Of a stretch of 64,000 nucleotides of DNA, positions 44,908 to 57,363 are shown piece by piece. A program made the position numbers and the translations under genes. Each line of letters begins with the position of its first letter. Within the stretch, counting starts at the first letter, position 1. The notes under the pieces were generated by a model. That model saw only the letters and a list, made by a program, of their open reading frames with translations, was not told where the DNA came from and did not search any database. The stretch comes from Prolixibacteraceae bacterium (lineage in GTDB: Bacteria; Bacteroidota; Bacteroidia; Bacteroidales; Prolixibacteraceae): contig JANXYV010000154.1 of assembly GCA_025355875.1 (NCBI GenBank), positions 1 to 64,000 of the forward strand. The letters are read 5' to 3'.

Positions 44908-46062
44908 TTAAGGATTAAATCTTTTCCCAAGCACCAGCTTATCTCCTGAATCATCGACTTCCCATAGCTGAGGTTTTCGGGGTCCGTCGTCTTCAGCATG
45001 ATGGATGCTGAGTAGTAGTTTCCCATCGAAAGTCCGGAATAACATTCCATGACCGGTGTTATTGTCAATAAATGGTTTTTCTTCCTGAATCCATGGGCCA
45101 TCGATGGTGCCCGACTGCGAGTAGGCCACACATTCGAGGTAACGTTTTGCACCCCATGAAGCCCAGAGCATTCCCAGCTTTCCGGTTTTGGTATGGAATA
45201 ATTCAGGGCCATCGGTTACCCAACCCGGAAGCTTCAATCCATAGGTCATTTCACCGTTGCCAACCATTTCGAGCGGGCAGGGCGATTCGGTTGCACGGAA
45301 AAGCATCACCGGGGCACTGATCGTTTTGCTCAAGTCGGGCGAAAGTTTCACGTATTCCATGGTTCCGTCGAAGGTTTGCATCCATTCATTGACAAAAACC
45401 ATATAAGCCTGACCATTTTCCATATAAATAGTTCCATCGATAATATCAAGGTGATGAGGAAGATAATCGTAATTCGGATCAGGATTCTTTAGTTTGAACG
45501 GACCTTCAGCTTTATCCGATTCCAGAATCATGGTTTGATGGCGATAGACATTGTACCGGCGGGGAACCACATCAACCAGTTCTTTCCGGTCGCCAAAAGA
45601 AGCCGCGTAGTAATATTTCCCATTGACGTGATGGATTTCGGCCGCAGCAACGAAATTGATTCCCTCCATCCAGGTTCCGTGGGTATCATAAGCGCCATAA
45701 GGTCCTGACCAGTTTTTCAGGTCAGTACTTTTGTAAATGCAGCCACCGCTTCCGGTCAGGTAATAGGTTTTGGTTGCATCGTCAGCCAGAATATACGGAT
45801 CGCTCATACTGATCGAATCTAACAGGATGGTCTTGATTTCACGCTGTTCAGTCACACTCGCACTAACCCTGATCCTTCTCGGAGCCGGAGTTGCTCCCGG
45901 GTTGCCGGGTTGCGGCATACCAAAGCCTTTTGATCCGGCAGGAGCTGGAATAGTCACCGTTGGAACGAGTTGTTTCTTTACTGAAGTCTGGGCTTCTCCT
46001 GAAAGGCTTACTGACATAGCTAAACAGAAGACAACCAGCGAGATATTCGTCATCTTTTTCAT
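44908..46062 (-). CDS. GH43-like five-bladed propeller glycosidase
   Basis: ISMSDPYILADDATKTYYLTGSGGCIYKSTDLKNWSGP; DIIDGTIYMENGQAYMVFVNEW; VTDGPELFHTKTGKLGMLWAS. Confidence 0.87.
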   Translation of the reverse strand: MKKMTNISLVVFCLAMSVSLSGEAQTSVKKQLVPTVTIPAPAGSKGFGMPQPGNPGATPAPRRIRVSASVTEQREIKTILLDSISMSDPYILADDATKTYYLTGSGGCIYKSTDLKNWSGPYGAYDTHGTWMEGINFVAAAEIHHVNGKYYYAASFGDRKELVDVVPRRYNVYRHQTMILESDKAEGPFKLKNPDPNYDYLPHHLDIIDGTIYMENGQAYMVFVNEWMQTFDGTMEYVKLSPDLSKTISAPVMLFRATESPCPLEMVGNGEMTYGLKLPGWVTDGPELFHTKTGKLGMLWASWGAKRYLECVAYSQSGTIDGPWIQEEKPFIDNNTGHGMLFRTFDGKLLLSIHHAEDDGPRKPQLWEVDDSGDKLVLGKRFNP

Positions 46063-46083
46063 AAAGTACGGTTTCAGTTAAAT

Positions 46084-48678
46084 TTACAAAATCGTAATTC
46101 TTACCATTTTCATATCTTTTGAGTCTGAACTGGTCCCGTAATACACTTCATATTCTCCTGGCGTAACAGCCATTTTGAGCTGACTGCGATCGTAGAATTC
46201 GAATGCCGACGGAGGAAGTTCAATGGTAACCGGAATGGTTTTGCCAGCAGCCACTTCAACCCGTTTAAATCCGCGCAGCGTTTTGCTTGGTCCATCCGTA
46301 TCGTTCGTTTTTTTCACATAAACCTGAACGACTTCAGTTCCGTTTCTTTTTCCGGAGTTCGTAACAGGAATTGTCAATTCAAGGGTTTCGTCTTTCCTGA
46401 TCTCGGTCTTGCAAGGTTTGGCATCCCCGATTTTGAATGTGGTATAACTCAAGCCAAAACCAAAGGGGAAAAGGGCATCGCTCATGAAACGGTAGGTGCG
46501 GCCTTTCATCGAGTAATCTTCAAAATCTTTCAGCTGATCGGAATTTTTGTAGAAAGTGACGGGCAATTTACCCGATGGGTTATGATCGCCAAAAAGTACA
46601 TCGGCAACAGCCTGACCACCCGATTCGCCAGCGTACCAAGCCTGAAGTATGGCATCGCAGGTTTCAGTCTCCGGAGTTAATGCAATGGCCGAGCCTGAAC
46701 AGTTTATAAAAATCACCTTCTTGCCGGCTGCTTTCAAGGCTTTCAAACAGTTGCGCTGTACCGATGGCAAATCAATGTTGGTGCGGTCGCCACCTTTGAA
46801 ACCGGGATACGAAACAGGCATTTCCTCACCTTCCAATTGCCCCGAAAGTCCGCCGACAAAAACAACCACATCAACTTCTTTAAGCTTGTTAATCAGGCTG
46901 GTATAATCCACATCAACTTCTTTGCCGAAGTTGAACTCGATGTTTGCCTCCCAATTGTTCAATTGAGCGTACCTGATTTCGATTTTGTATTTTTTTCCGC
47001 TTTCCACTTTTAATGGCAGACGGTTTGGCAGCGTTCTCCAGTTATCGTACATCGCCATCGACTTACCATTCACCAGCAATTCGAAATGTCCGGTTGCGCC
47101 GCATTTGAAAACAAGTTCTTCGGTTTTTGGAGCAACAAATTCAGTCTCGAACAATCCTGAAAAGCCTTCAAGTTTAACTCCGGTAGCAAATTCGTGCTGA
47201 CCGGCAACCGTTAATTTTAATGGATTTGTTATTTGCTGCGTGGCTGTAATATCGCCTTTTCGGTCCCGGTTGTTCCAGTAAGTTGCTTTCATTCCCGGTT
47301 TTCCTTCGAAAGAAAAACGCTGAAAATAGCTATCGGTAACTTTATCTTCGACCAAATCACAACCCTTGTCGTACAGAATTTTGTTTGCCTGAAGTTTGGA
47401 AGAGATGCCATCGAGAATGGTGATTGTTTTTACCGGTGTTCCGTTGTAATTTCCCCACAACATCGGCTTATCGTTGGCATTCGGGCCAATCACCGCGATC
47501 TTTTTTCCGGTTTTACTTAAAGGAAGGATGTTGTTTTTATTCTGAAGAAGCGTCATGGTTTCGCGCGACATATCCAGCGCAAGTTTCCGGTGTTCTTCGT
47601 TGTTTATCACTGAAGTGGGGATTTTGGTCCAGGGAACAATGGCATCATCGTCCATTTCACCTAAATCGAAACGACCAATCAGGACCCGCAATAAATGTCT
47701 GTTAATTTCTTCTTCGGAAATCAAACCTTTGGAAACCGCTTGGGGCAATTGTTTGAACGGGTAATTTTGCCACACACATTCCACATCGGTTCCGGCCAAA
47801 ACCGCTTTCGATGCCGCATGAACAGCATCGGAAGAAACTTTATGACTGGTGAAAAAATCGGTTACCGCACCACAATCGGAAACAACGAGATATTTAAAAC
47901 CCCAGTCTTCGCGAAGAATCTGCTGTAACAACCTTGAATTGCCGCAACAAGGTTCATCATCCAAACGCTGGTAAGCGCACATGACCTCGCGCACATCGGA
48001 TTGCTGAACCAGCGATTTGAACGCCGGAAGATAGGTCTCGTATAAATCGCGTGGATCGACATTGTTGAGATTGAGCTGGTGACGGCTCCACTCCGGACCG
48101 GAATGCACGGCGTAATGTTTGGCGCAGGCCAGCAGTTTACGGTATTTGGCATCGGCAGGGCCTTGCAATCCTTTCACCACCTGAACACCCATGCGCGAAG
48201 TCAGGTAAGGATCTTCGCCATAAGTTTCTTGGCCGCGCCCCCACCGTGGGTCACGAAAAATATTCACGTTGGGTGTCCAAACCGAAAGACTAAGGAACCG
48301 CTTATTTTCCTCACCCTTTAGTCTGGCTTCGTTTACTTTGGCGCGTGCTTCATCCGAAACTGCGTCGTAAATCTGATAAAGCAGTTGATCGTCAAAAGAA
48401 GCAGCCATCCCGATTGGTTCAGGAAAAACAGTCACATTGCCATTGTTGGCATATCCATGCAAAGCTTCGCTCCACCAGTTGAACCTTTTAATCCCCAGGC
48501 GTGGTATGGGATATGACTGGTCGCACATCAGTGTTGCTTTTTCTTCCAGGGTCAGGCGCGAGATCAAATCTTTGGCCCGTTCTTCGGAACTCAGTTTGGG
48601 GTTTTGATAAGGGAATTGCTCTGCCCAAATACTGATTGCGAATGAGAAACAAATGGCTAGGAGAACTGCTTTTTTCAT
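46084..48678 (-). CDS. GH3 beta-xylosidase/beta-glucosidase with inserted PA14-like domain
   Basis: ISRLTLEEKATLM, DPRWGRGQETYGEDPYL, YLVVSDCGAVTDFF, FPFGFGLSYTTF; insert GMKATYWNNRDRKGDI..FKCGATGHFELLVNGK. Confidence 0.93.
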   Translation of the reverse strand: MKKAVLLAICFSFAISIWAEQFPYQNPKLSSEERAKDLISRLTLEEKATLMCDQSYPIPRLGIKRFNWWSEALHGYANNGNVTVFPEPIGMAASFDDQLLYQIYDAVSDEARAKVNEARLKGEENKRFLSLSVWTPNVNIFRDPRWGRGQETYGEDPYLTSRMGVQVVKGLQGPADAKYRKLLACAKHYAVHSGPEWSRHQLNLNNVDPRDLYETYLPAFKSLVQQSDVREVMCAYQRLDDEPCCGNSRLLQQILREDWGFKYLVVSDCGAVTDFFTSHKVSSDAVHAASKAVLAGTDVECVWQNYPFKQLPQAVSKGLISEEEINRHLLRVLIGRFDLGEMDDDAIVPWTKIPTSVINNEEHRKLALDMSRETMTLLQNKNNILPLSKTGKKIAVIGPNANDKPMLWGNYNGTPVKTITILDGISSKLQANKILYDKGCDLVEDKVTDSYFQRFSFEGKPGMKATYWNNRDRKGDITATQQITNPLKLTVAGQHEFATGVKLEGFSGLFETEFVAPKTEELVFKCGATGHFELLVNGKSMAMYDNWRTLPNRLPLKVESGKKYKIEIRYAQLNNWEANIEFNFGKEVDVDYTSLINKLKEVDVVVFVGGLSGQLEGEEMPVSYPGFKGGDRTNIDLPSVQRNCLKALKAAGKKVIFINCSGSAIALTPETETCDAILQAWYAGESGGQAVADVLFGDHNPSGKLPVTFYKNSDQLKDFEDYSMKGRTYRFMSDALFPFGFGLSYTTFKIGDAKPCKTEIRKDETLELTIPVTNSGKRNGTEVVQVYVKKTNDTDGPSKTLRGFKRVEVAAGKTIPVTIELPPSAFEFYDRSQLKMAVTPGEYEVYYGTSSDSKDMKMVRITIL

Positions 48679-48701
48679 ATTTAATAGAATTTAGTTAGTT
48701 A

Positions 48702-51155
48702 TTACTTCACCTTAAGATCAACTTCATTACCTGATAGCGTTTCGGAAGAAGCTTTTAACCGAATCTCTCCTGCGGTTTTATCTGATTGAATCAAAATCAT
48801 GCAATATCCATTAAAAGCTTTCCGCTGACTGGCTTTGTCCGGTTCGTGGCTGGTGGGGTTGCCATTGCCTGTACCGATGATTTTGGCCGGGCCTTGAATC
48901 TCAAATTTCACAAGGTTATCGGCCGTTGGAACAACTCGTCCCTTGTCATCTTTTATAGCAACCCTGATTACCGCCACGTCGCAGCCATCGGCTTTGAGTG
49001 TGGTAACATCGCTGTTCAGTGCTACTTGTGCGGCTGCTGAAGTGGTTTCTACTATATCTTTCGTTACCAGTTTTCCGGCTTTGTACCCTTTGGCTTCGAG
49101 CTTGCCGGGTTTGTAAATGGCAGGCCAGATAAGCATTTTGAAAGGTTCAGCTTTTTTCTTGCCCAGACTTTTGCCGTTGAGCGACAATTCCACCTCATCG
49201 CAATTGGTATAACAATGTACTTTTACGGTATCGCCTTCTTTGCCAGGCCAGTTCCAGTGCGGAAAAATATGCACAACAGGATCGTTGCCCCAGGCTGCTT
49301 TGTAGGCGTAGTATCCGTCTTTCGGAAAACCGCAAACATCCATGATGCCAAATTGTGATGACACTGCCGGCCACTGAAAGGGCGTTGGTTCGCCACGGTA
49401 ATCGAAACCTGTCCAGACAAATAAGCCGCCCAGATATGGGTATTTTACAATGTCGCCCCAATCTTCGCCCGGATAGGGTCCCCAACCCGGCTGCCAGATA
49501 ATTGAGTTTGAACAAGTCTGCGGGCACCAACTATTCACGTATTCGCCACGGGTGGAAACAAAGCTTGTTCCCTCGGTGCAAAACATCACACGGTCGGGGT
49601 GAGCTTCTTTATCTTTTACATAGGCTAATTGTTTATCGCCATAGTTATAGCCTAAAACGTCCAGCACATCGCCATAACCGCCATCGTTGCGGGCGTGATT
49701 CATTGCAGCTGTAACTTTCCGGGTAGAATCAATCTTATGAGTAGTTGTAACCATGGTTTCGAGAATTCTAGCTCCTGTAACCGTACCTTGTATTGCTTCT
49801 TCGTTCTCCATGCTCCATATAAATACGGAAGGATGGTTTCTGTCGCGGTAAAGCATGGCGCTTAAATCTTTCAACCCTTCATCACTACTTGATAAATAGC
49901 GATTTTCGTCCAATACCAGCAAACCCAGGATGTCGCACATATCGAGCAATTCTGGTGTGGGCGGATGATGGGAACAACGGTAGCCATTACTTCCCATTTC
50001 CTTAAGCAACTTCAGTTTGTAGTAGTTTATTTTATCGGGAAGGGCAACACCAATGCCGGCAAAATCCTGATGGTTACAGGTACCTTTTACCGGATAAAGC
50101 TTCCCATTCAGGAATACTCCGTTGCGGTTGATTTCTACTGTTCGGACTCCAAAAGTGGTTTCATAAGTATCTACAATTTTCCCATTTTCAGAAACTTCGG
50201 TCAAGACTTTGTAAAGGGTTGGTGTTTCGGGCGACCAAAGCAAAGGCTTTTTAATTAATCCTGACTGGGCGATTTCTGTCTGGTCAAAAGATGGTATCGA
50301 AACAGTAGAAGTTTTTGTATCAAAAACAAGTCCTTTATTGTCAACAATTTTTGAAACAAGCATAACGTTTTTGGCTGTTTTGTATTCGTTTTTCAGAGTT
50401 GTTTTTATGCTTACAACAGCTTCTTTATCTGAAACATCAGGAGTTGTGATATAGGTTCCAAACCGGTCGACATGAAGCCTGTCGGTTTCAACAAACCAGG
50501 TATGTCTATAAATTCCGGCTCCTTCGTACCACCAGCCTTCGCATTCGCTGGCATCGACTTTCACCAGGATCACATTTTTGCCTTCGTTGCCGTAACGCAA
50601 AACATCCGTCAAATCGTAGTTTGAGGGAGTGTAGCCACTTTGGTGGTTTCCTAAATAATGTCCGTTTACATAAACCGTGCTGTTCCTGAAAATCCCGTCA
50701 AATTCAATGGATATTTTTCGTCCTTTGTCTGTTTCGGGTATTTCAAATTCCTTTCGGTAAAACCCAACGCCAGTTGGCAAGTAACCGTTACCGGCTGGCT
50801 GGCTGCCCAAATTATCGTCCTGCACAAAGGTGCCTTCGACAGCCCAGTCGTGAGGAAGGTTAACTTCTTTCCAATCGCGTGGATAAAGAATTTTAGCACT
50901 TTCAGCTTTTGTATAATCAATAATGGTATCGTTGGTGGTTAAAATTTTCACATTCAAATCGGTTAAACCACCCTGGGCACCGGCTTTAACCACTCGCTTT
51001 ATTGCGATGTCGCCTTTGTGGAACTGCCAGTTAAAATCGAATTTTTCTTTGGTTCGTTTATCAGAGATAGTCGGCTGTATCGTTTGGGCGCTTCCTTCAA
51101 GAAAACCCAACAACGATAAGGCAAATGCAGCAAACCATTTTAATCTCTGATCCAT
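48702..51155 (-). CDS. GH2 beta-galactosidase-like
   Basis: FDFNWQFHKGD, VNLPHDWAVEG, GTCNHQDFAGIG, FIWSMENEE, GLFVWTGFDYRGEPTPF; C-terminal Ig-like/DUF4982-like. Confidence 0.93.
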   Translation of the reverse strand: MDQRLKWFAAFALSLLGFLEGSAQTIQPTISDKRTKEKFDFNWQFHKGDIAIKRVVKAGAQGGLTDLNVKILTTNDTIIDYTKAESAKILYPRDWKEVNLPHDWAVEGTFVQDDNLGSQPAGNGYLPTGVGFYRKEFEIPETDKGRKISIEFDGIFRNSTVYVNGHYLGNHQSGYTPSNYDLTDVLRYGNEGKNVILVKVDASECEGWWYEGAGIYRHTWFVETDRLHVDRFGTYITTPDVSDKEAVVSIKTTLKNEYKTAKNVMLVSKIVDNKGLVFDTKTSTVSIPSFDQTEIAQSGLIKKPLLWSPETPTLYKVLTEVSENGKIVDTYETTFGVRTVEINRNGVFLNGKLYPVKGTCNHQDFAGIGVALPDKINYYKLKLLKEMGSNGYRCSHHPPTPELLDMCDILGLLVLDENRYLSSSDEGLKDLSAMLYRDRNHPSVFIWSMENEEAIQGTVTGARILETMVTTTHKIDSTRKVTAAMNHARNDGGYGDVLDVLGYNYGDKQLAYVKDKEAHPDRVMFCTEGTSFVSTRGEYVNSWCPQTCSNSIIWQPGWGPYPGEDWGDIVKYPYLGGLFVWTGFDYRGEPTPFQWPAVSSQFGIMDVCGFPKDGYYAYKAAWGNDPVVHIFPHWNWPGKEGDTVKVHCYTNCDEVELSLNGKSLGKKKAEPFKMLIWPAIYKPGKLEAKGYKAGKLVTKDIVETTSAAAQVALNSDVTTLKADGCDVAVIRVAIKDDKGRVVPTADNLVKFEIQGPAKIIGTGNGNPTSHEPDKASQRKAFNGYCMILIQSDKTAGEIRLKASSETLSGNEVDLKVK

Positions 51156-51175
51156 ATTCTGATGATTTTCACAAA

Positions 51176-53209
51176 TTATTTGATCTCGATAAACTCCGGT
51201 TCAAACGGCGCAAGGATGAATTTGCCAGTGTAATCTTTATCAAAAAGAATACTCCGCGAATTTCCTTTCACTGGAATCTCTTTGGGTTCGCCGCTGACAT
51301 TCAGGTAAAGGAAATGATTTTTGTCGATTTGCCGTGCCATCACTCCGGAAGGCACATCAGGTCCTTTTTTAATGCTCAGTTTAACAATTAAGTCGTCGAG
51401 TAAACTACCAAGAACTTCGCCTTTTGCAGGCAAGCCGACATAAATTGCCTGACCTTTGCCATATTTGTTCGAAGTCATGATTGGGTAATCCTTATCCAGA
51501 CTGGTGATGCTTCCAAGAATATCAGCGCCTTTCGGTTCCACAATGTCAAAGCGGGAAGATTCAGTATCAAAGGCTTTCCCTTTGTAAGTGAATTCAAGCT
51601 TTTTGCCTTTATAGGATTTTCTGGAAACTTCATTCATCATTTCAGTTTCTTCGTAACTTCCTATCCTGATTCCAAACACATCGCTTAAACGACCGGGCCG
51701 AGTGGTGGCGAAGACTTGCCCGGTTTCGTCAACTATGGCCGAATTGCTGGTCATAATTACTGTTCCACCATTTTTCACATAGTCGCGGATTTTGCCGGCT
51801 GTTGCTTCATCCATCACAGCAACTCCGGGGACAAACAGGATTTTGTAATTCAAAGCGCTTCTGCTGATTTCAACGATTCGGGCATCCATGTTGCGGTAAT
51901 AGAATAGATCGAAGCAGGCTTGCAACTGGTTATCATGCTGTTCAGGAAAATAACTGCTTGCAATCTGGCTGGGGAACGAGAAAGCCAGACCAACTTCTGC
52001 CTGAAGCTGATACGGAAAGAATTTTTCTATCTTTTTAAATTCGGTGGCTATTTGCTTGTATTCATCGTATTTGCGGTTAGGAACACCATCCCAATCCAAC
52101 AAGCCTTCCAGATATTGTTCTTCGCCGGCCAGCATACTTTGCCAGGTCCAACCGCAAACCATCTGGTTGCCATAGAATAAAGTTGAATATGCCTGTTTAC
52201 GGATGGCGTTTGGAACGGCTGTCATGGTGGTGAATTCGCTGCACCAGAATGGATTGGTACTTTCAAATTGAATGCGTGAAATTCCGAACAAGGCGTTCAT
52301 CACGCCCCAGTTGGTGGTCAAAGTTGTGCCGGGATAAAAACCGCAACCTTCGCGCGTCAGCTTTCCGGAATAGGCGATTTGAGAATAATCGAAATACTTC
52401 AAAGCGCTGTAATACCAGGCATTGGTATTTGTTAAGGCTTTGGGCGCATTGGCATTGACCTTATCGATCACTTTCAACAGAAACTGGTTTACCTCGTCGG
52501 AAACAAAACGCCTGAAATCGAGCATCCGTTCGGGAACATCGGTTGCGTGGGTAGCCACCGGGAATCCAACTTCTTCGAACTGATTCAATTTTCTCGACCA
52601 GCGTTGGGTTGCCCAGGCTTTATTCAGGTTTTCAAGGCTGGTATATTTGTTTTTAAGCCAGACAATGAACCGCTGGCGGGCAGTTTCGGAATAAGAAATT
52701 CGTCCATCTCCCGATTCATTGTCAATTCCGAAAGCTAGTAAAGCCGGATGATTTGCATAGCGTTTTGTGATTGCATCAGTAAATCGCAGGGCATATTGCT
52801 GGTAATTCGGGTCGCCAATATCTTCCATGTAACGATGATTGGGGTAAAGCACATCGCCATTGGCATCCACAATATCGATTGATGGAAATTTGTGATGCAA
52901 CCAGATTGGCGCGGGCCGAATGGCAATATCCAAAATAACTTTGATTCCGGCCTTGTTCATCTCGTCCATGACCAGGTCAAACCATTCAAAGTCGAACTTC
53001 CCTTCCGAAGGTTCGTAGCTGTCCCAGGCCAGATGACCCAAGCGAACAGAAGTAAATCCGGCGGCTTTCATCAGCTCAATATCCTTTTTGATCTTCTCCG
53101 GATTTTTATCGTCGTGCGGATGGTAATTGGCTCCTACATATAACTGCTGCGCCCCTAATGAAAAGCCATAAACGAGCAAGATTGTAACTATTAAAAGAAC
53201 CTTTTGCAT
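51176..53209 (-). CDS. GH42 beta-galactosidase-like
   Basis: GANYHPHDD, FTSVRLGHLAWDSYEPSEGKFDFEWFD, LLAFGIDNESGDG, trimerisation-like FVPGVAVMDEATAGKIRDYVKNGGTVIMTSNSAIVDETGQVF. Confidence 0.92.
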   Translation of the reverse strand: MQKVLLIVTILLVYGFSLGAQQLYVGANYHPHDDKNPEKIKKDIELMKAAGFTSVRLGHLAWDSYEPSEGKFDFEWFDLVMDEMNKAGIKVILDIAIRPAPIWLHHKFPSIDIVDANGDVLYPNHRYMEDIGDPNYQQYALRFTDAITKRYANHPALLAFGIDNESGDGRISYSETARQRFIVWLKNKYTSLENLNKAWATQRWSRKLNQFEEVGFPVATHATDVPERMLDFRRFVSDEVNQFLLKVIDKVNANAPKALTNTNAWYYSALKYFDYSQIAYSGKLTREGCGFYPGTTLTTNWGVMNALFGISRIQFESTNPFWCSEFTTMTAVPNAIRKQAYSTLFYGNQMVCGWTWQSMLAGEEQYLEGLLDWDGVPNRKYDEYKQIATEFKKIEKFFPYQLQAEVGLAFSFPSQIASSYFPEQHDNQLQACFDLFYYRNMDARIVEISRSALNYKILFVPGVAVMDEATAGKIRDYVKNGGTVIMTSNSAIVDETGQVFATTRPGRLSDVFGIRIGSYEETEMMNEVSRKSYKGKKLEFTYKGKAFDTESSRFDIVEPKGADILGSITSLDKDYPIMTSNKYGKGQAIYVGLPAKGEVLGSLLDDLIVKLSIKKGPDVPSGVMARQIDKNHFLYLNVSGEPKEIPVKGNSRSILFDKDYTGKFILAPFEPEFIEIK

Positions 53210-53232
53210 TGGAGTTATTTTTGTTTAACTGG

Positions 53233-54957
53233 TTAGTTCAATTCGATAATGCTTTTTCCTTTTGTAATGCCATTTTCATTGAAAGCATCGATAGTGAAAT
53301 AATACCTCTGAAGAGCATTTAAGCTTCTGATGGTTAACTTTTCAGTACCAAGCACCTGGTAATTTTGGTACAATTTCTCTTTGCTGGTTCCGTAACGGAT
53401 GTTGTATCCAACAGTACCCGGCGTTTTTGTCCAGTTTAAATCCACCACACAACGGTCGGTTTCCAAACGTTTCAGGCTTAAATTTTTCACTTCGGAAGGT
53501 GTTTTTCCACCTCCATTTCCGAAGACACGCAAGCCTGCAAGGGCAAATGTGCCAGAAGGTACCTTGTAATTGGTGAGTTTGATGTACCGCGCTTTTACCG
53601 GTTTTGCCAACTCCATGTAATCGTGCGGAACATCGGTTTGATTCTGAGTTTTATCGGCCAAAGTTTTCCAGGTTTTGCCATCGGCAGAATATTCGAGAAG
53701 ATATTGGTAGTTAATGCCTGGCTGACGCCCCATGATCTTGGTTCCATTTTCGGCATAGTTAATCTGAATGGCATTTACTGTGCATTCGTTCTGCAAATCC
53801 ATGCTGATCCATTCGCCCTTGTCGCCAGTTTTAGCGCTCCAGAAAGTGCGGATATCTTCATTGGCTGCAAATTTCTTCGGATGATCAGGCAGTTCCGAAG
53901 AAACCTCGACTGGCTTGTTGTACGAAAGCAACATCCAGTTGGGGAATAACCCGGTTGGGTCGGAAATCTTTTTGGTCGGAACTTTAAACGGGAAGTCGCC
54001 AAATCCGGTGTACGCACACATTTCGCCATCCTTATCGAAGAAAGTAGGGAACAAACCTAATCGCCGCTCGAACATGTGTTTTTGCGAGATGGTCATGGTC
54101 GAAATATGCCAGTAGTTTCCGTATTTATCCTGAAAAGTACTACTGTGTCCGGCTCCGGCAACAAACCCTTCAGGTTTATAAGAAAATGGGTTATGAGCAG
54201 CCAATTTAAACGGGCCCAGTGGCTGATCAGAAACATATACGCCATCGCCATAGCTTTTAAATTCGGTACCCGGACCAGCATATTGCAGGTAATATTTACC
54301 ATCGTGTTTAGTCATCCACGCCCCTTCAATCCAGGGATTGTTGCCAACCTCATTGTAATCGCCTGATCGTTCCCATCCATAATTTTTCTTGTCGCTATTG
54401 ATTACAGCAACTGATTTTCCAATAGGATTCAGTGTTTTGGGATCCAGTTCAACCGCATAAATTGGGTTTACGTTGGAACAACCATAATAGAAGTATAAAC
54501 GTCCGTCATCGTCAACAAACAAATCAGGATCGGTCATACCGATTGGAAAGGCCGCATTGGCAACTTCCCATTTTCCCGATTTTGGGTCTGAAGTTTTATA
54601 AATAGTAAGCGGAGGATCATTTTTGGAAGCCATGAAATACAGTGTGCCTTTCATTTCAACAACAGTTGGGGCATAATCTTCTATGGAAAGGTCTTTGGTT
54701 GCAATTAAATCCCAGTTGATTAAATCAGTCGAATGAAAATAGCCACCCGATTTGGATGCAAAAAGATAGTATTCGCCGTTGAAAGTAACCATGGTCGGAT
54801 CGGCCGCTTCACGCCGCGATGGAGCATCGGAACAAAACCGGTAACTCATGTTCATCGGGTTACAAATGGTGTGTTGATCCTGCTTGTTTTGCGGATAGGC
54901 AACAAGTGTGCAAGTCAAAAGGACAAGGAATAGTAGAGATTTAGTTAGTTGTTTCAT
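53233..54957 (-). CDS. GH43 glycosidase with F5/8 type C-like and FN3 domains
   Basis: REAADPTMVTFNGEYYLFASKSGGYFHSTDLINW; MTDPDLFVDDDGRLYFYYGCSN; discoidin-like DMQNECTVNAIQINYAENG..ARYIKLTNYKVPSGTFALAGLRVFG; FN3 ending. Confidence 0.9.
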   Translation of the reverse strand: MKQLTKSLLFLVLLTCTLVAYPQNKQDQHTICNPMNMSYRFCSDAPSRREAADPTMVTFNGEYYLFASKSGGYFHSTDLINWDLIATKDLSIEDYAPTVVEMKGTLYFMASKNDPPLTIYKTSDPKSGKWEVANAAFPIGMTDPDLFVDDDGRLYFYYGCSNVNPIYAVELDPKTLNPIGKSVAVINSDKKNYGWERSGDYNEVGNNPWIEGAWMTKHDGKYYLQYAGPGTEFKSYGDGVYVSDQPLGPFKLAAHNPFSYKPEGFVAGAGHSSTFQDKYGNYWHISTMTISQKHMFERRLGLFPTFFDKDGEMCAYTGFGDFPFKVPTKKISDPTGLFPNWMLLSYNKPVEVSSELPDHPKKFAANEDIRTFWSAKTGDKGEWISMDLQNECTVNAIQINYAENGTKIMGRQPGINYQYLLEYSADGKTWKTLADKTQNQTDVPHDYMELAKPVKARYIKLTNYKVPSGTFALAGLRVFGNGGGKTPSEVKNLSLKRLETDRCVVDLNWTKTPGTVGYNIRYGTSKEKLYQNYQVLGTEKLTIRSLNALQRYYFTIDAFNENGITKGKSIIELN

Positions 54958-54965
54958 TGTAAATT

Positions 54966-56903
<1,938 letters not shown>

Positions 56904-56910
56904 TTAGGTT

Positions 56911-57010
56911 AGCTAAAAGTAGATATTTGTAATGACCGGTTATTCTGATTTCAGATATTCTACTTCTAATTCCAAATATTGATCAAGCTTAAAATACGAT
57001 AATGACCAGT
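56911..57010 (-). promoter_or_regulatory. Candidate promoter/operator region of the 18-gene CAZyme run
   Basis: aatgaccggt (56931) and aatgaccagt (57001) exactly 70 bp apart; imperfect inverted repeat agtagatatt...atattctact flanking an accggt core. Confidence 0.35.
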
Positions 57011-57030
57011 AGGCTCGAGACATACTTTTT

Positions 57031-57363
57031 CTATTCTGATGTTTTTAAAGCAACCGAAGAATGGTTCTTTAATTTCATTTCTATCGCTTCGTAATCACCC
57101 AAGTAATGAGCCATCATGCTTTTCCACACTGGTCCGTGATTGGGATAATGAAAATGAAGCAGTTCGTGTACGATTACATAAATGCCAATTTCCTTATCAA
57201 TACTGAGCAATTCATCGTTGAAATTAAGATTGCCCTTGGTGCTGCATGATGCCCATTTGTTCGACATTGGACGAAGTGCCAGCGCCTGGACATTTAATTC
57301 AAGTTTTTTTGCCCACCGATAAACTTCCTCTTTAAAATCGGCTTTATCTTTCCAGTGTTTCAT
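57031..57363 (-). CDS. Short DUF45/YgjP-like M48-type metallopeptidase linked to Type I RM
   Basis: VIVHELLHFHYPNHGPVWKSMMAHYLGDY (HExxH plus downstream H); overlaps the end of hsdR by 4 nt. Confidence 0.85.
   Translation of the reverse strand: MKHWKDKADFKEEVYRWAKKLELNVQALALRPMSNKWASCSTKGNLNFNDELLSIDKEIGIYVIVHELLHFHYPNHGPVWKSMMAHYLGDYEAIEMKLKNHSSVALKTSE

Noticed and set aside
44862-45212. 116-aa minus-strand ORF overlapping the GH43 end
   Set aside because: Alternate frame of the GH43 gene at 44908-46062, no independent support
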